Assembly: GCA_948567375.1 (NCBI GenBank)
Contig: OX419760.1
Span: 2,790,001 to 2,854,000 of the forward strand
Direction: 5' to 3'
Source: Lunularia cruciata
Lineage: Eukaryota > Streptophyta > Marchantiopsida > Lunulariales > Lunulariaceae
DNA length: 64,000 nt
The notes under the pieces were generated by a model that saw nothing but the letters and a program-made list of their open reading frames with translations, was not told where the DNA came from and searched no databases. Positions 42,200 through 52,831 of the stretch are shown one piece after another; the first letter of the stretch is position 1, and every line of letters begins with the position of its first letter. Position numbers and translations under genes: made by a program.

Positions 42200-44393
42200 C
42201 ATTCAGTATGAAGCCGACTCGTTATGGAAATGTTCAGTAGCACTGGCTGCATCTTTGCACGAGCAGACAGAAGGAGACAGTAATATAGTATATAGTTCGG
42301 CAGAGACTTCAACTCGCTCGAGTCAGCTAGGTAATCTCGGAGTAAAAGATCAGGAATTTTTGGTCGATTGTACAGGATTCTATGAGTTCACAATTATTCG
42401 CAGCGTACAGATGCTCAACTTTTCGAAGTCGAAAGTCCGTAATCTTTTCGAGATTCACGGCTTCTCTTGTCTTGTTGCTTAATTCCTGCTAGCGAAGCTA
42501 AATTATGTACAAGAATCATAAGTTGCGATGCGGATGATTGCAACGCTATGGTTCAGTTTACCTGTTACTACAAGTCTTCTAACACTCCTATGCTTCTTTT
42601 GATTTAAGGAAATAAGGAGTTTCTTGCAACCATTACCAGGAAGGAATTTGGCTCAAAGAACAGTGAAAACTTTCTCTCATTTTAGAGACTCGCATTCAAC
42701 CTGTCAGTTTCAGATAGGCATAAGAAGTTGTATATGTTCCACTCTCAGCTGGGAATTCTTCATACCGATTTCATTCAATCCACAACCTGTCTTCCCTCAT
42801 AGGTGATCAAGAAGCCATAATCCCATTGGTAGAAAGTCCTAACTTCTGAGTTTTGACGCATGTTATGAAATGAATAGTGGACACATTTGGCTATTTACTG
42901 CATTCTATTGGTGAGACTAAACCAGTGAGAGGTCGTTCCAACTGACAGCAATGAAGTTTTCTATGAGCACATAGGTGTCTTACTGTCAATATTTGGTGCC
43001 TGTTGTTAGGTTAACATCATAGATAATGAAATATTGAAGCGGGAGCACATCAGTTACGCTCATCCATTCGACTCTCAGGTTATCTAATTGACTTAGGATA
43101 GAAACGAGTCATGTAGTTGTCATCGAATAATTGACATGTCAATCTCTCATGTCAATTAGGCATAGCTCTTGATCTTCTGAAGCATGCAGGTGTACCTATA
43201 TAATCCCTATTCAAGAGTTATTAGAGGTTGATCGTCTGTCTTTTGTTTTCTTACATCTCAAATCAATAAAAGTTTATTCCAAAGTAAAATATTTTTAGGG
43301 AATCTGTATTTGTACCTCAGCTATTGGGTAGTTGTACCTCACCTTGAGATAAAGCCAATCAACAAGCTTCCCAATTCCAGTCTAAACTACAACGGATCAA
43401 AAAGCTTCATGAATTCAATCTAAATTACAACCGATACATTTATGAATTCGAACAAACTCTAGTTTGTAAACTCCAGTCCGCAAACTTTAAAAACTCAAGC
43501 AGGCCGAACTATGCAAAGAACAAGATGCACTAGCATGGTGCTCAGCATATAATAATATCTCCACACAAGCGACGAGGTTTCCTACCAGAGGGTATTTAGC
43601 TTGTGTCCACGGTAGAAAGCTATGTCATGACCAGATCGACCAAACGACCTACCCGACAGAGCACCTGTTGCAAAGTAGACGAAGTCCACAAACAGAAACT
43701 TTGCAATACACTCCAGTCTGCAAAGAACGAGACATGCTAGCATGGAGCACAAGACATAATAGAATTGCCAACATCAAAGTTGGTGATTTGATTTGATTTG
43801 ATTTGATCTGAACTACTTTCACCTGGCTCAGAAAGTCTAAAGACAACCCAATCCCATCATCCATCACTTCTTGCTCAGATTGCTTTGGACTTGAAAAAAA
43901 ATTGGAAAGAATATTTGAATTCTGAATTTTTTAATACTAGCATGCATCTTCTTCTTAATTGGATATACTACTTGGTTGCTTGCTTTATTTCCTTGTATGC
44001 ACGTGTTCAATAACTGAAGTGGTTTTAGAACAACATTCTTAGTGCTCTGTAATTTTTGGAAATCTCTTGTAATTCTTCAATGTATATCTCTCCTTGTACC
44101 CCAACCTTCCACGTTACTAAGCACTTGAGTGTGCTACCAATGCTATCAAAAACTTTACATTTGAAAAATGAATTTGCTTGAAAGTGTAGAGCACATGAAC
44201 CATTGGAAATAGGAAGGACATGCCAATCAAAAACAAAACCTTTACTTGCGTTCATGGTGGTAAGCCAACCAGCCAAGTGTGTGTTTATAGCACCTCTAAG
44301 CTTAGCCAAGAATGCTCTTTCAACCTAATCATTTGTAAGGAAGAGAGTAGCAATACATGGTTGTTCAACATGATTGAAAGAGAACATAACTAT
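42200..44393. other. 3' flank of the polymerase gene, no further gene supported
   Basis: It contains a short palindromic stretch near 43,130-43,160 (ttgacatgtcaat, catgtcaatta). A diverged direct repeat lies at about 43,465-43,555 and 43,705-43,765 (ctccagtc.gcaaa, tgcaaagaac, actagcatg). A (TTTGA)4 microsatellite is at 43,784-43,806. The minus frame 44,025-44,309 (94 aa) has no family I recognise. Confidence 0.5.
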
Positions 44394-44398
44394 GAAGT

Positions 44399-44997
44399 TG
44401 TAATGTTCCAAGGACAAGAGAAACCCCAAGAGGAACACAAGAGAAGAAACACAAGACTTCATTGAATACTGCAATGCCCCAAAGGAGCACCTTTTCTTTA
44501 TTATATAGCAAAGAGGATCCACTCTTGTAGCAAAGGGAGCTCCACACTTGGATCAGATATATGCACCGCTGACATTGAAGCAAGCTCCACCCTTAGATTA
44601 GTTGCATGAGTTAGTGGTATGTCAATTGTTGTCCTGTTTGGTTGGGTCAAACAAGTTTGGTTGGGGAGGATCTTTGGTGAATCTTCTTGTAGGAAGCTCA
44701 CAATAGCATGGGTAAGGTACCATTGGAAAGATCTTGACGAGGAAGATAAAGGGGGGCAATGATTTCTCTCCCAAAGTAGAAGAAATAATTTATTTTTTGA
44801 GGCCTAATTCATCCGTTTAGGCCTCCAAAATTGGTTTTGAAGTTTTTGTGGTGTTTTTGGCCTATGCACTATTAGTAGAAGTACTCTTTTTGTGACACCT
44901 CTATCTCATCTACTTAGACCATCATATAGAACATCCCTCAAGATATTACAAAGCCAATTTCCACCTCTAGATAATATGTCTAGCTAATGGTATTATA
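44399..44997 (+). repeat. Solo LTR (599 bp) with perfect 5-bp target duplication
   Basis: TGTAATGTTCC...GGTATTATA, flanked by gaagt at 44,394-44,398 and gaagt at 44,998-45,002. TATA-like tattatatag at 44,498. Same family as 32,426-33,010. The identical flanks and absence of internal sequence mark a recombined solo LTR. Confidence 0.9.
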
Positions 44998-45071
44998 GAA
45001 GTTGTAGATAATCTGGCAACCTATCCAATTGCAATACCTCTCTCTATCACAAATATTGAATTATTCACAAT

Positions 45072-45891
45072 TTGACATGCATCAGTGCTATACCACAAGT
45101 TTTTTTTGAAGAACTACAAGAACATGACACCACCAATCTCTCCATTGCACAAGACATCTACAACATTAAGCAAGCCAAAAAGCAAAAGTTGTTGAATGAC
45201 AAGACAACAATCAAAGTCTTGCTTGACATCTTGATACTCCATGAAGTCAAGCATAGTATTTGGCATGATGACACCGGCAGTCTTACAAGTGTTCCAACAT
45301 CCAATGAAACTATCCTATTTTTTGCTTTATGCAGTTTGAGACCAAAGAGTACTACACCTGATTGATGCACAAGTTGGCAACAACATTTGCTTGGCTAAGT
45401 GCCACTCGTCCAACTTATGTAACAGGTGGTGAACTAGCACTTATGAATGCCATCCCTTTAATATTTTCAAATATAGCTACTATCCTATCTGGTTTTAATA
45501 TCCAAAAAATGTGTTTGCAAAGTAGCGCTTGGATTTTCATTTAAGTGATGCTTGGAAGGAGTTCCTAAGCACATGGACAACTATCATCAATTCTCCTTTC
45601 AAAGCAAAGTATGAGAAGCACTTGGATCAGCTCTTCTAAAATGTCCTAGTAGAAGTAGTGTTTGCCTACTTGTCCACAACATAGCTTTGCTACAAAAAAA
45701 ATTCTGTTTTGGCTTGGATTTGTCATGTGAAGCATTTTGGTCATACCACCATATCAAGAGTGGAAAGTGCATTCACAATGTTAAAAAAATGGCTCAACAT
45801 GTCCATAGGTAATATGCATGGCATTTTCTTGCTTGTTGAAAGAACATGTCATAGACAAGAATGCAATGTCAATCAGACAAAAAATATGTAG
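45072..45891 (+). pseudogene. Mutator-like (MULE) transposase remnant
   Basis: 45,072-45,365 reads IYNIKQAKKQKLLNDKTTIK and VLLDILILHEV, the region before the catalytic domain. 45,362-45,544 reads YVTGGELALMNAIPLIFSNI, normally VTDRELALMNAIPLVFP, so the second catalytic Asp is Gly. 45,709-45,830 reads HFGHTTISRVESAFTMLKKW, normally HFGNTTTNRVESAHxxLK, with the catalytic Glu kept. The first-Asp block (LLMDCTYKTN) is deleted. It lies between two inverted LTR copies, but those belong to an LTR family with 5-bp duplications, so they are not its TIRs. Confidence 0.75.
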
Positions 45892-46643
45892 CATACACAT
45901 AATGGATGGAATACAACCATTCCTTATGGTTAAACACCTCCAAAAAAGTCTCTTGTCATGCAATGATCTAGTATCACAAATCTTTGTTGCTCAGTGAAAC
46001 ATGTAGCAATATGTTCATATGAATAATGTACATACCTTGTAGTCATTGCATTATAAGAATATTGGTGCAAGATCCTTCTATAACAATTTATATCAATGAC
46101 TTTGATCAGCATTGGTGGCTAGAATAACCGACATGTTGCTCAAACTGCTCTCCTTGTGCACTCATCTTTGAATGAGTCCATATCAAAGATCCAATAGCAA
46201 TATGAGATGCTTATGCCACATCAACATACTCTCTTTCTACATGTTTTTGAGGATGTTGTTGATCAAAACTTTTCAGGTCTATATATATTGATGTTTATGA
46301 CATGTGGTAGACCTACAAGATTGACAACATGATGCTTTTGAATACATCAAATATTGACATGATTTGCAATCACAATCATCACAACAACCATTGTAGATAC
46401 TACACCACTTTTTGATCTAAAAGGAAAAATGTGTCCTCAACATGAGATAGTTGCACCATTGTATGATGCATATACATTGCAATCGAGCATTCAAAATGTA
46501 GCGGTAGATGGCAATGTATTTGATAAATTAGATGAGAATGCACAAAAATATATAGTTATAACTAAATATACCTATATATATATATATATAATACATGAAA
46601 ATGTAAATAAATATAGCACAATTGGTGTGCTAGTTGAGCAAGG
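45892..46643. other. AT-rich stretch, no gene recognised
   Basis: Contains a (TA)n microsatellite near 46,572-46,591. The open frame 46,429-46,833 has no known motif and runs into an inverted LTR copy, so I do not call it a gene. Confidence 0.5.
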
Positions 46644-47161
46644 TGTAATACCATTAACGAGACTTTATTGTCTAGAGATAAAAATTGGTTTTGGTAATAT
46701 CTTGAAGTATGTTGTATATGATGGTCTAAATAGATCAAATAAAAATGTTACAAAAAGAGTACTTTCACTAATAGAGCACATGTTGAAAATACCTAAAAAA
46801 TTCAAAGTCAATTTTGAAGGCTTAAATGGATAAATTAGGCCTCAAAAAATGAAAAATTACTTCCTTCCTACGAGTGAAGGTGTCACCTTTTCCCCTCTAT
46901 GTTTTTCTTGTTGAGAGCTTCCAATGGTACCTCATCCATATTGTTTTGAGCTTCCTACAAGAAGATTCCTAAAGATTCCTTTTGGTAAAACTTGTTTAAA
47001 CAACTAGATAAGACAAGTGTTGACATGCCACCAATCATGAAACTAATCTAAAGGTGGAACCCACTAGCATGTCACAAATTCATGTATCGGATCTAAGTTT
47101 GGAGATCTCTTTGAGTGGATCTTTTTTATTATATAATAAAGACAAGGTGCTCCTTTGGGGC
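46644..47161 (-). repeat. Inverted LTR of the ~600-bp family, first part
   Basis: Reverse complement of 44,476-44,997: TGTAATACCATTA at the left end, then tatgatggtctaa, aaaaagagtactt and ctcctttggggc at the right end. It is interrupted at 47,161 by the giant-LTR gypsy insertion and continues at 52,737-52,831. Confidence 0.88.
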
Positions 47162-47700
47162 TGTAGTACCCACATTTTCTGGTTTTTTTTTGTTTTAAGG
47201 AAGAAGTGTGTTGGTAAAGCCAAAGAAGGGCTAAATGGAGAAGAAACACAAAGAATCATATGTTTTAGTGTAAACCTAAAGTCAACCTTGAGTCAAAGTT
47301 AGAAGGACTTGGGTCAGATGGATGGAAGTTTAAAGCCAAAGATAGAGGATGTCACATCAGGATGTGCAACCTAGTCCAAAGAACTTGTAACAACTTTTTC
47401 TCAAGTTTTGCCACTTAAGAAAGTATGTAGGAAGAAAGTGACTACATCAAGACCAAGATGATCTTGAAAGTGACATGAAACCAACCCATAGAATTGGTGG
47501 GTAAACATAAAATGATTGAAGAATGACCAATCAGCAAAGGACTATAAAATTGAGATTTTGACAAGGAAGCGATGCAATGTCTAGAAGGTATCTTATTCCT
47601 ATTCAAAGTCAAACCAATGGAATGCAAACTACAAGTATGCAAGAGGAGTGGGTTAGAGTCTTGGGCTTGATCTTTTATAAGCAAAGAGTGAGGAAGTACA
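47162..47700 (+). repeat. 5' LTR, only the first 539 bp
   Basis: TGTAGTACCCACATTTTCTGG... matches 49,038-49,554 throughout (gaagaagtg.gttggtaaagcc, gccaaagatagagga, aagtgacatgaaaccaaccca). Homology stops at about 47,705, where integrase-coding sequence starts, so a deletion removed the rest of the LTR plus gag, protease and RT. Confidence 0.85.
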
Positions 47701-49024
47701 TGATGTGGCCGGTATGCAGCTGAATATCACTATTTGCATACTTGCCATTGTCCTAAGGGATTGGACCCAAAGCAGAGGGCAGTTTTCCTTAGGAAGATGG
47801 GACTGTACCAACTAAAACACAACATTTTAATTGAAATAGATGAAGACAAAGTACTTTGGAGATGCTTGGAGGCATACAAAGTTGGAAGAGTAATCGAGTC
47901 CTTACACTCAAAAGCATTGAGAGGACACTATGCCTTGAAGAATACTATAAAGAAGATTCTTTCATTGGGTTACTGGTAGGCCTATGGTGTATAAGGACAC
48001 TCATGCCCATATTCAAAGTTATGATGCTTGTCAAAGAACAAGAAAGCTGATGGCTACTTCTTAGTGGCCTTTGAGACCAATTTTGCCATTAGCCCCATTT
48101 GAGAAATGGGGAATTGATTTGTGGGTCCAATTCAACCAATGACCTAATTCACGAGGAAGAGGTACATCTTGGTGTGCACCAATTATGCTACCAAGATGGT
48201 TGAAGCCGAGGTTACTTGGAGAGATGATGCGGAAATAATCATAGAATTTTTATTTTGAAACATCATTTCATGTTACTGATGTCCTCTAGAATTGGTCAAC
48301 GATTGGGAGACCTATTTTTTGAACTCCATGGTGGAAGCATTAACCAAGTACTTCCAGATTAAACATTGGAAGACAACTCCTTATAATCCAAAACCAAATG
48401 GACTAATGGAGAAGGCCAATGGATTGTTGTGTAAAATTTTGAACAAGGTGACGGTCAATTATGCCTATGATTGGGACACAAAGTTACATGTAGCTTTGTG
48501 GGCATATTAAACAACTAAAAATATTACCACCAAAAAAACTCTATAGTTCTTGACATACGGCTTGCATCTCATACTATTAGTTGAATTTGAAGTACCTTCA
48601 TATCAGATCCTTTGTGAGGAATGATTGTAAGAGGATGAAAGTAAGGATCTTTGGATACATCAACTGATGTGGTTAGAAGAGAGAAAAAATAATGCAACAA
48701 AAACTATGAAGGAAGTACAAGAGCAATGGAAAGTCATGCACAATAAGTAAATTAAGCTTGTTGTTGTTTAGGAGGGCAATTTGGTGTTGTTGTATGACAA
48801 CAACACCAAACTGCCAAATATTCTTTTCCAGGCAAGCTGCACTTAAGGTGGATGGGGCCATATCATGCGATGCACATCTATGACAATAGCTCTATTCAAC
48901 TTGCAAATCTAGAGGGCAATCCCTTTGCCACTCAAGTGAATGGGTGGAGAGTTCAAAATTATTGGACCATGTACTCAAACCTATATAAAGAACCCAAAGT
49001 TGGTGTTTTTTGGGACGTTCACAT
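47701..49024 (+). pseudogene. Integrase of the giant-LTR gypsy element
   Basis: 47,734-47,979 covers the zinc-binding region. The core reads RYILVCTNYATKMVEAE (48,150-48,210), ELVNDWETYFLNSMVEALTK and KTTPYNPKPNGLMEKANGLL (48,292-48,440), then AYDWDTKLHVALWAY. The C-terminus at 48,880-48,995 reads YDNSSIQLANLEGNPFATQV and NGWRVQNYWTMYSNLY. The blocks match non-chromodomain gypsy integrases (FVNDxGTHF, PYxPxxNGLxEKxN). Many stops. Confidence 0.82.
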
Positions 49025-49037
49025 TTGAGAGGAGGTA
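49025..49037 (+). other. Polypurine tract
   Basis: ttgagaggaggta, directly before the LTR start TGTGGTACCC at 49,038. It marks the plus-strand primer and so the true 5' edge of the 3' LTR. Confidence 0.7.
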
Positions 49038-49556
49038 TGTGGTACCCACATCTTTCATTTTTTTAAATTTTTAAGGAAGAAGTGCGTTGGTAAAGCCAAA
49101 GAAGAGCTAAACGGGGAAGAAACATGAAGAATCATGTAAACCCAAAGTCCCTCTGGTCAAAGTTAAAAGGACTCGGGTCAGACGGACAGAAGTATGAAGC
49201 CAAAGATAGAGGACGTCACATTGGGATGCACAACCCAATTCAAAGAACCTACAACAAATCTTCCTTGGATTTTGCCAATCAAGAAAGTATGTGCTAAGAA
49301 AGTGACTAAGATGATCTTGAAAGTGATAGGAAACCAACCCATAAAATTGGTGGGTAAACAGAGAAATGACTGAAGAATGACCAATCACCAAAGGAACATG
49401 AAATTGAGATTTTGATGAGGAAGCACTGCAATGTCTAGAAGGTATCCTATTCCTATTTAAAGTTGACCTAAAGGAATGCAAACTACGAGTACGCAAGAGG
49501 AGTAGGTTAGAGTCTTAGGTTTGATCTTTCATAAGTAGAGAGTGAGGAAGCACACG

Positions 49557-51985
49557 ATGGCCCCAAAGGGAAACACGCAGAGTGCGGTGAGGGGTCTTGC
49601 AATTTGTTGATTAGATGTAGTGGCAAGGATCAAAGTCTTGTCCAGACTTTGCATCACATTTTTGGCTTGGAACTAGAAGTTAAGCTTTCCAAGGTTTATG
49701 GCAGAAACAGCTGCCAGTAATTGTAAGGATGGACCCAAGCACAAGGGGAAGAGAGGAAATCCGGCCCAATGGACTGAGTCAGATTAGAGATTAGTCTGAA
49801 GTTTGATGCTTCGGAAGAAACTGCCAAGATGAGGAATTCCTTTAGTAGACCTCACACCAAGAATGGGTACAAGGTGGATAGTTACAAGGATCCAGTGCAA
49901 AGAGGGATTGTGAGCACAATGAGGGCTATGTTCAAGCCAGAGCAAACCACCTATGTAACAATGCAACACGCAATATTCTTTCATCAAATGTTTGCAAGAG
50001 AAGCAATGGACTGGATGAGGTGTTTGCACCAATGAGTAGGGCAGATGATCACAAGTTGGAGAATGAATATGTTGCCTCACTACTTTATACCCTTCACAGC
50101 CCACTTCTACTTTGGGCTGAACCTGTTGAGCTTAGAGGAGAGAAGACGGATGGTGTACTATTTTCACCCCAATTTACAAAGAGAAGCAGATGGGGATGAA
50201 TGACATTACATCAAGCGGGTTTGTGAAGGTGCTGACTATTACTTGAAGAGTAGAAAGGAGAAGATAGTGGCAATGTAAATCCCCATGCCAAGAAAGAGAA
50301 GTAAACCCAAAGGACAAATCATGCCAGTGCAGCCCCAAAAGATATGAAGACTCAATCCAAAGCCCACACCGGTGGAAGTGAAGGAATCAACCTTGGAGGA
50401 AGAATCAGAAGGAGAAATGGAGTTGATGGAAGAAGTCTTGGGAGCAAAAGAAGAGTTTACACTACGGAGCAAAGAGTCAAGCAGTGGTAGTGAAGGAGAG
50501 GCCAAAGTCCAGCAATTGGGAGAAGGGATTGCTAGAGGAGAAGAATATGAGTTCCATGAGGCAATAGACCGCATGGAAGGAGAAGAAAAGCCATGTCTAG
50601 AATTGCAAGCAGACAAGCTTGAAGATGAACGTATAGGAGAGGGCACCTTGGTCTTTCCAAGGGTGCTAAGAACAAAAAGAAGTGCTCACATGGTTGCAAT
50701 CAGACCAAGTAAAGTTGAGAACAAAGAAGAGAGCTTGGAGTGTGAAACATTGAAGATACAAAGATCACGTCTACAAGGTAAGGTGCCAATTGAGGAAATG
50801 CTTGCCAGTGATAATGACAAAAGAGACAATGAAGGAAGAGATGGTGGAGTTGAGTACCTATCAAAGATTGTTTGTCTTGTGTTGGTGCTTCTGTAGCAAA
50901 AGAAATCAAAGTTGAGGAGCCATCATCCGGAAGCAAGGGATGAGTTGGAGGTAGTGAAGAAATGGAGTGAGGAGACCTTGGAGCTAAGGAGTAAGCTAAC
51001 CCAAAGAGAGAAGGAAGCAGAAGAACTTTGGGTTGAAGAAGTTCTTTGGAGGCAAAGCTCGGATGCCTTGCAAGAGAATTTCATGAAATGCAGCAAAGAA
51101 TTAGAGGAGCAGAAGGTGTTGGTCAAGAACGTGACATAGGAAGTTGTTGATGTATGAGTTAAATTCATACACTCAAAGGCAATTGCAGCAGTGATGGAAC
51201 AAGAGCTAGAGAGTTTGAAGAAGAGAACGGTAGAGAAGGACAAAGCCTGGCCACAAGAATTGGTAAAACTTACTCGAAAGGAAGAATGATTGTTGAGGTT
51301 GCTTCAAGGAGTTGAAGGTCAGTTGGTCCAATATGGACAAGAGAAAGAGGCACTAAAGGCTAAATTCAAGAACAAATTGATGATGTATCGGAACAAAGAA
51401 GAAGCAAAGAGAAGTAAGGAAAAAGTAGTTCCAAGTGTGGAGTTAGATGCAATAGGAGAAGTCATGAAGGAGTTAAAGGTGATGTTGAGTACAAATTAGG
51501 AAAATTAGAAGAAGCAAGATTCAAGATGCCTGAGTTGAAGCTAATTGTGCAGGAAACTCAAAAGAGGAAGGCAAAGGACGTAGATATGAATCATTTGATG
51601 ATTTGCTTGAGAGATAGAGTAGATAGGAAGATGATAGAAGTAGGAGACAATGTTTTTCTTAGATTAGATTTTTTAGATCAGATTTAGATAGAGTTCATAG
51701 TGAGATGAAGAAGAATAAAAAGTCCAAAGTTGTAGAAGTAGGAGTGCAGGTGTCTTTGGGTGAGTTACCTAAGACATTAAAGAAGAGTGGGTTGTAAGAT
51801 AAAGAAGTGTATAGCTTACCCATGTTTTCAATTTTAGTTTAGAGTGAAGAAGTAGAAGAGGTAGTAGTAGTGTTAGAGAGACCCAAAGAAGGAGAAGTGA
51901 TAGGAGTAACATCGGCTTTGGAAACCAAAGTTGAGGTTGACATTGGATTCAATTAGAAACAGATTTGAGATATGAAGAGGTGGTT
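49557..51985 (+). pseudogene. Coiled-coil protein encoded in U3 of the giant LTR, copy C
   Basis: The ATG at 49,557 (MAPKGNTQSAVRGLAIC) lines up with the copy A start. Further blocks: LSRLCITFLAWN, GKRGNPAQWTESD, RNSFSRPHTKNGYKVDSYKD (49,829-50,035), AIFFHQMFAREAMDWMRC, an acidic segment 50,372-50,620 (EEESEGEMELMEEVLGAKEE), and coiled coil 50,912-51,139 and 51,290-51,499 (LTQREKEAEELWVEEVLW, EVMKELKVML). It is interrupted by stops. It lies wholly upstream of the LTR TATA at 52,062, so it would need its own promoter; tatttaa at 49,454 is a weak candidate. No homologue recognised. Confidence 0.7.
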
Positions 51986-52061
51986 TGTCATTTTGGATCT
52001 GCAGGTTGGTAAAGTTATTATAGAATGGTATTTTTGTTAGTAACTATCAAAGTGCTCTGCC

Positions 52062-52069
52062 TATATAAA
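52062..52069 (+). promoter_or_regulatory. TATA box of the giant LTR
   Basis: TATATAAA about 3,025 bp into the LTR, in ctctgcctatataaaggaag. It puts the U3/R boundary near 52,090, leaving about 650 bp for R-U5 and about 3 kb for U3. Confidence 0.6.
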
Positions 52070-52736
52070 GGAAGCATTTGTAGTGTTATGTTGTTCAATA
52101 TTTATATTTTTGAAGTTGAGTAAAGCAAAGTGTTGTAACTTAGTTCTCATCATTTCAGCTTAATTTTGAGTATCAATCCTATGTGTGTTTTTGTGAGTGT
52201 TTGGAGAATTTTGAAGTGTAAATCAGTGAGCTTGTTGGATGTTGGATTCCATAGTTTTGATTTCATTTTTTGTGTTTTATCCTAAGTGGACAACAATTGA
52301 AGCAATGCCTTGATAGATCCGTGAGGAATTGTAGTGTTGGTAGTATTTTACATTGAGAGAGCATTATGCAGTTGATGCAAAGCAATTTTGATCAAGGAAG
52401 TTGTGCCTTCAGTGGAAGCGTGGAACAAAATTCTAAGTTGAAGTCCTTTTGTAGTGAAGTAGCCTTTTTCAAAAGAATCTGAATCATCACAATCAAAGTT
52501 GGTTTGGAAAGATTTGATGGTATTGTGATTATGGAGTGTTAATTTGTGATGAGATTGTGATTAGTGCTTGTTACCCTCTTCTAGCTGTGGTTTCTAACTG
52601 AGAGATTAAAGACACAATCAAGAAGGACTGAATTGTTACTATTTATTTTGTATTTGACTATCTTTTACTTGTATCTCTATGGGAACAAACTTTACTTATT
52701 GATTACCACAAAAGTGATACTTGTCGGGTTATCAAA

Positions 52737-52831
52737 GGGGCATTGGAGTATTGAGGTATGAACCTTGTGTTTCTCTTATGTTTCTTCTCTTATGTTTCTC
52801 TTGGAGGTTCTCCTATCCTTGGAACATTAAA
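52737..52831 (-). repeat. Inverted LTR of the ~600-bp family, remaining part
   Basis: ggggcattggagtattga...ccttggaacattaa is the reverse complement of about 44,401-44,486. It completes the LTR cut at 47,161. The flanks caagg (46,639) and gaagt (52,832) are only partly alike, so its own target duplication is uncertain. Confidence 0.85.

Larger units (their letters stand above)
47162..52736 (+). mobile_element. Giant-LTR gypsy retrotransposon (internally deleted), with target duplication
   Basis: A single 5,575-bp insertion: truncated 5' LTR (47,162-47,700), integrase-coding 3' part of pol (47,701-49,024), polypurine tract (49,025-49,037) and a complete 3' LTR (49,038-52,736). GGGGC occurs at 47,157-47,161 and 52,737-52,741. 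Removing the insertion restores an LTR of another family (ctcctttggggc + attggagtattga) that matches the intact copy at 44,399-44,997. This fixes both ends of the element, and so shows that the 3.7-kb unit with the coiled-coil frame is its LTR. Confidence 0.85.
49038..52736 (+). repeat. Giant 3' LTR copy C (3,699 bp)
   Basis: It runs from TGTGGTACCCACATC to GGGTTATCAAA, then target copy ggggc. It has a ~520-bp 5' zone shared with the 5' LTR, a coiled-coil reading frame (49,557-51,985), then a ~750-bp zone (51,986-52,736) with the likely LTR promoter. Compare copy A at 10,654-14,360 (3,707 bp). Confidence 0.85.

Noticed and set aside
44025-44309. 94-residue minus-strand frame as a host gene
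   Set aside because: No known family, no introns or partner exons seen, and it abuts transposon sequence.
46429-46833. 134-residue open frame
   Set aside because: Its second half is the inverted LTR of the ~600-bp family and its middle crosses a (TA)n run.
44399-47161. Inverted ~600-bp repeats as MULE terminal inverted repeats
   Set aside because: The left copy has its own perfect 5-bp target duplication and LTR-type ends, and single copies occur elsewhere, so LTR origin is better supported.
51986-52736. The last 750 bp of the giant LTR as a separate, ordinary-sized LTR
   Set aside because: The element's target duplication and polypurine tract place the LTR start at 49,038, and copy A has the same 3.7-kb extent. 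An internal TG at 51,986 alone is not enough.
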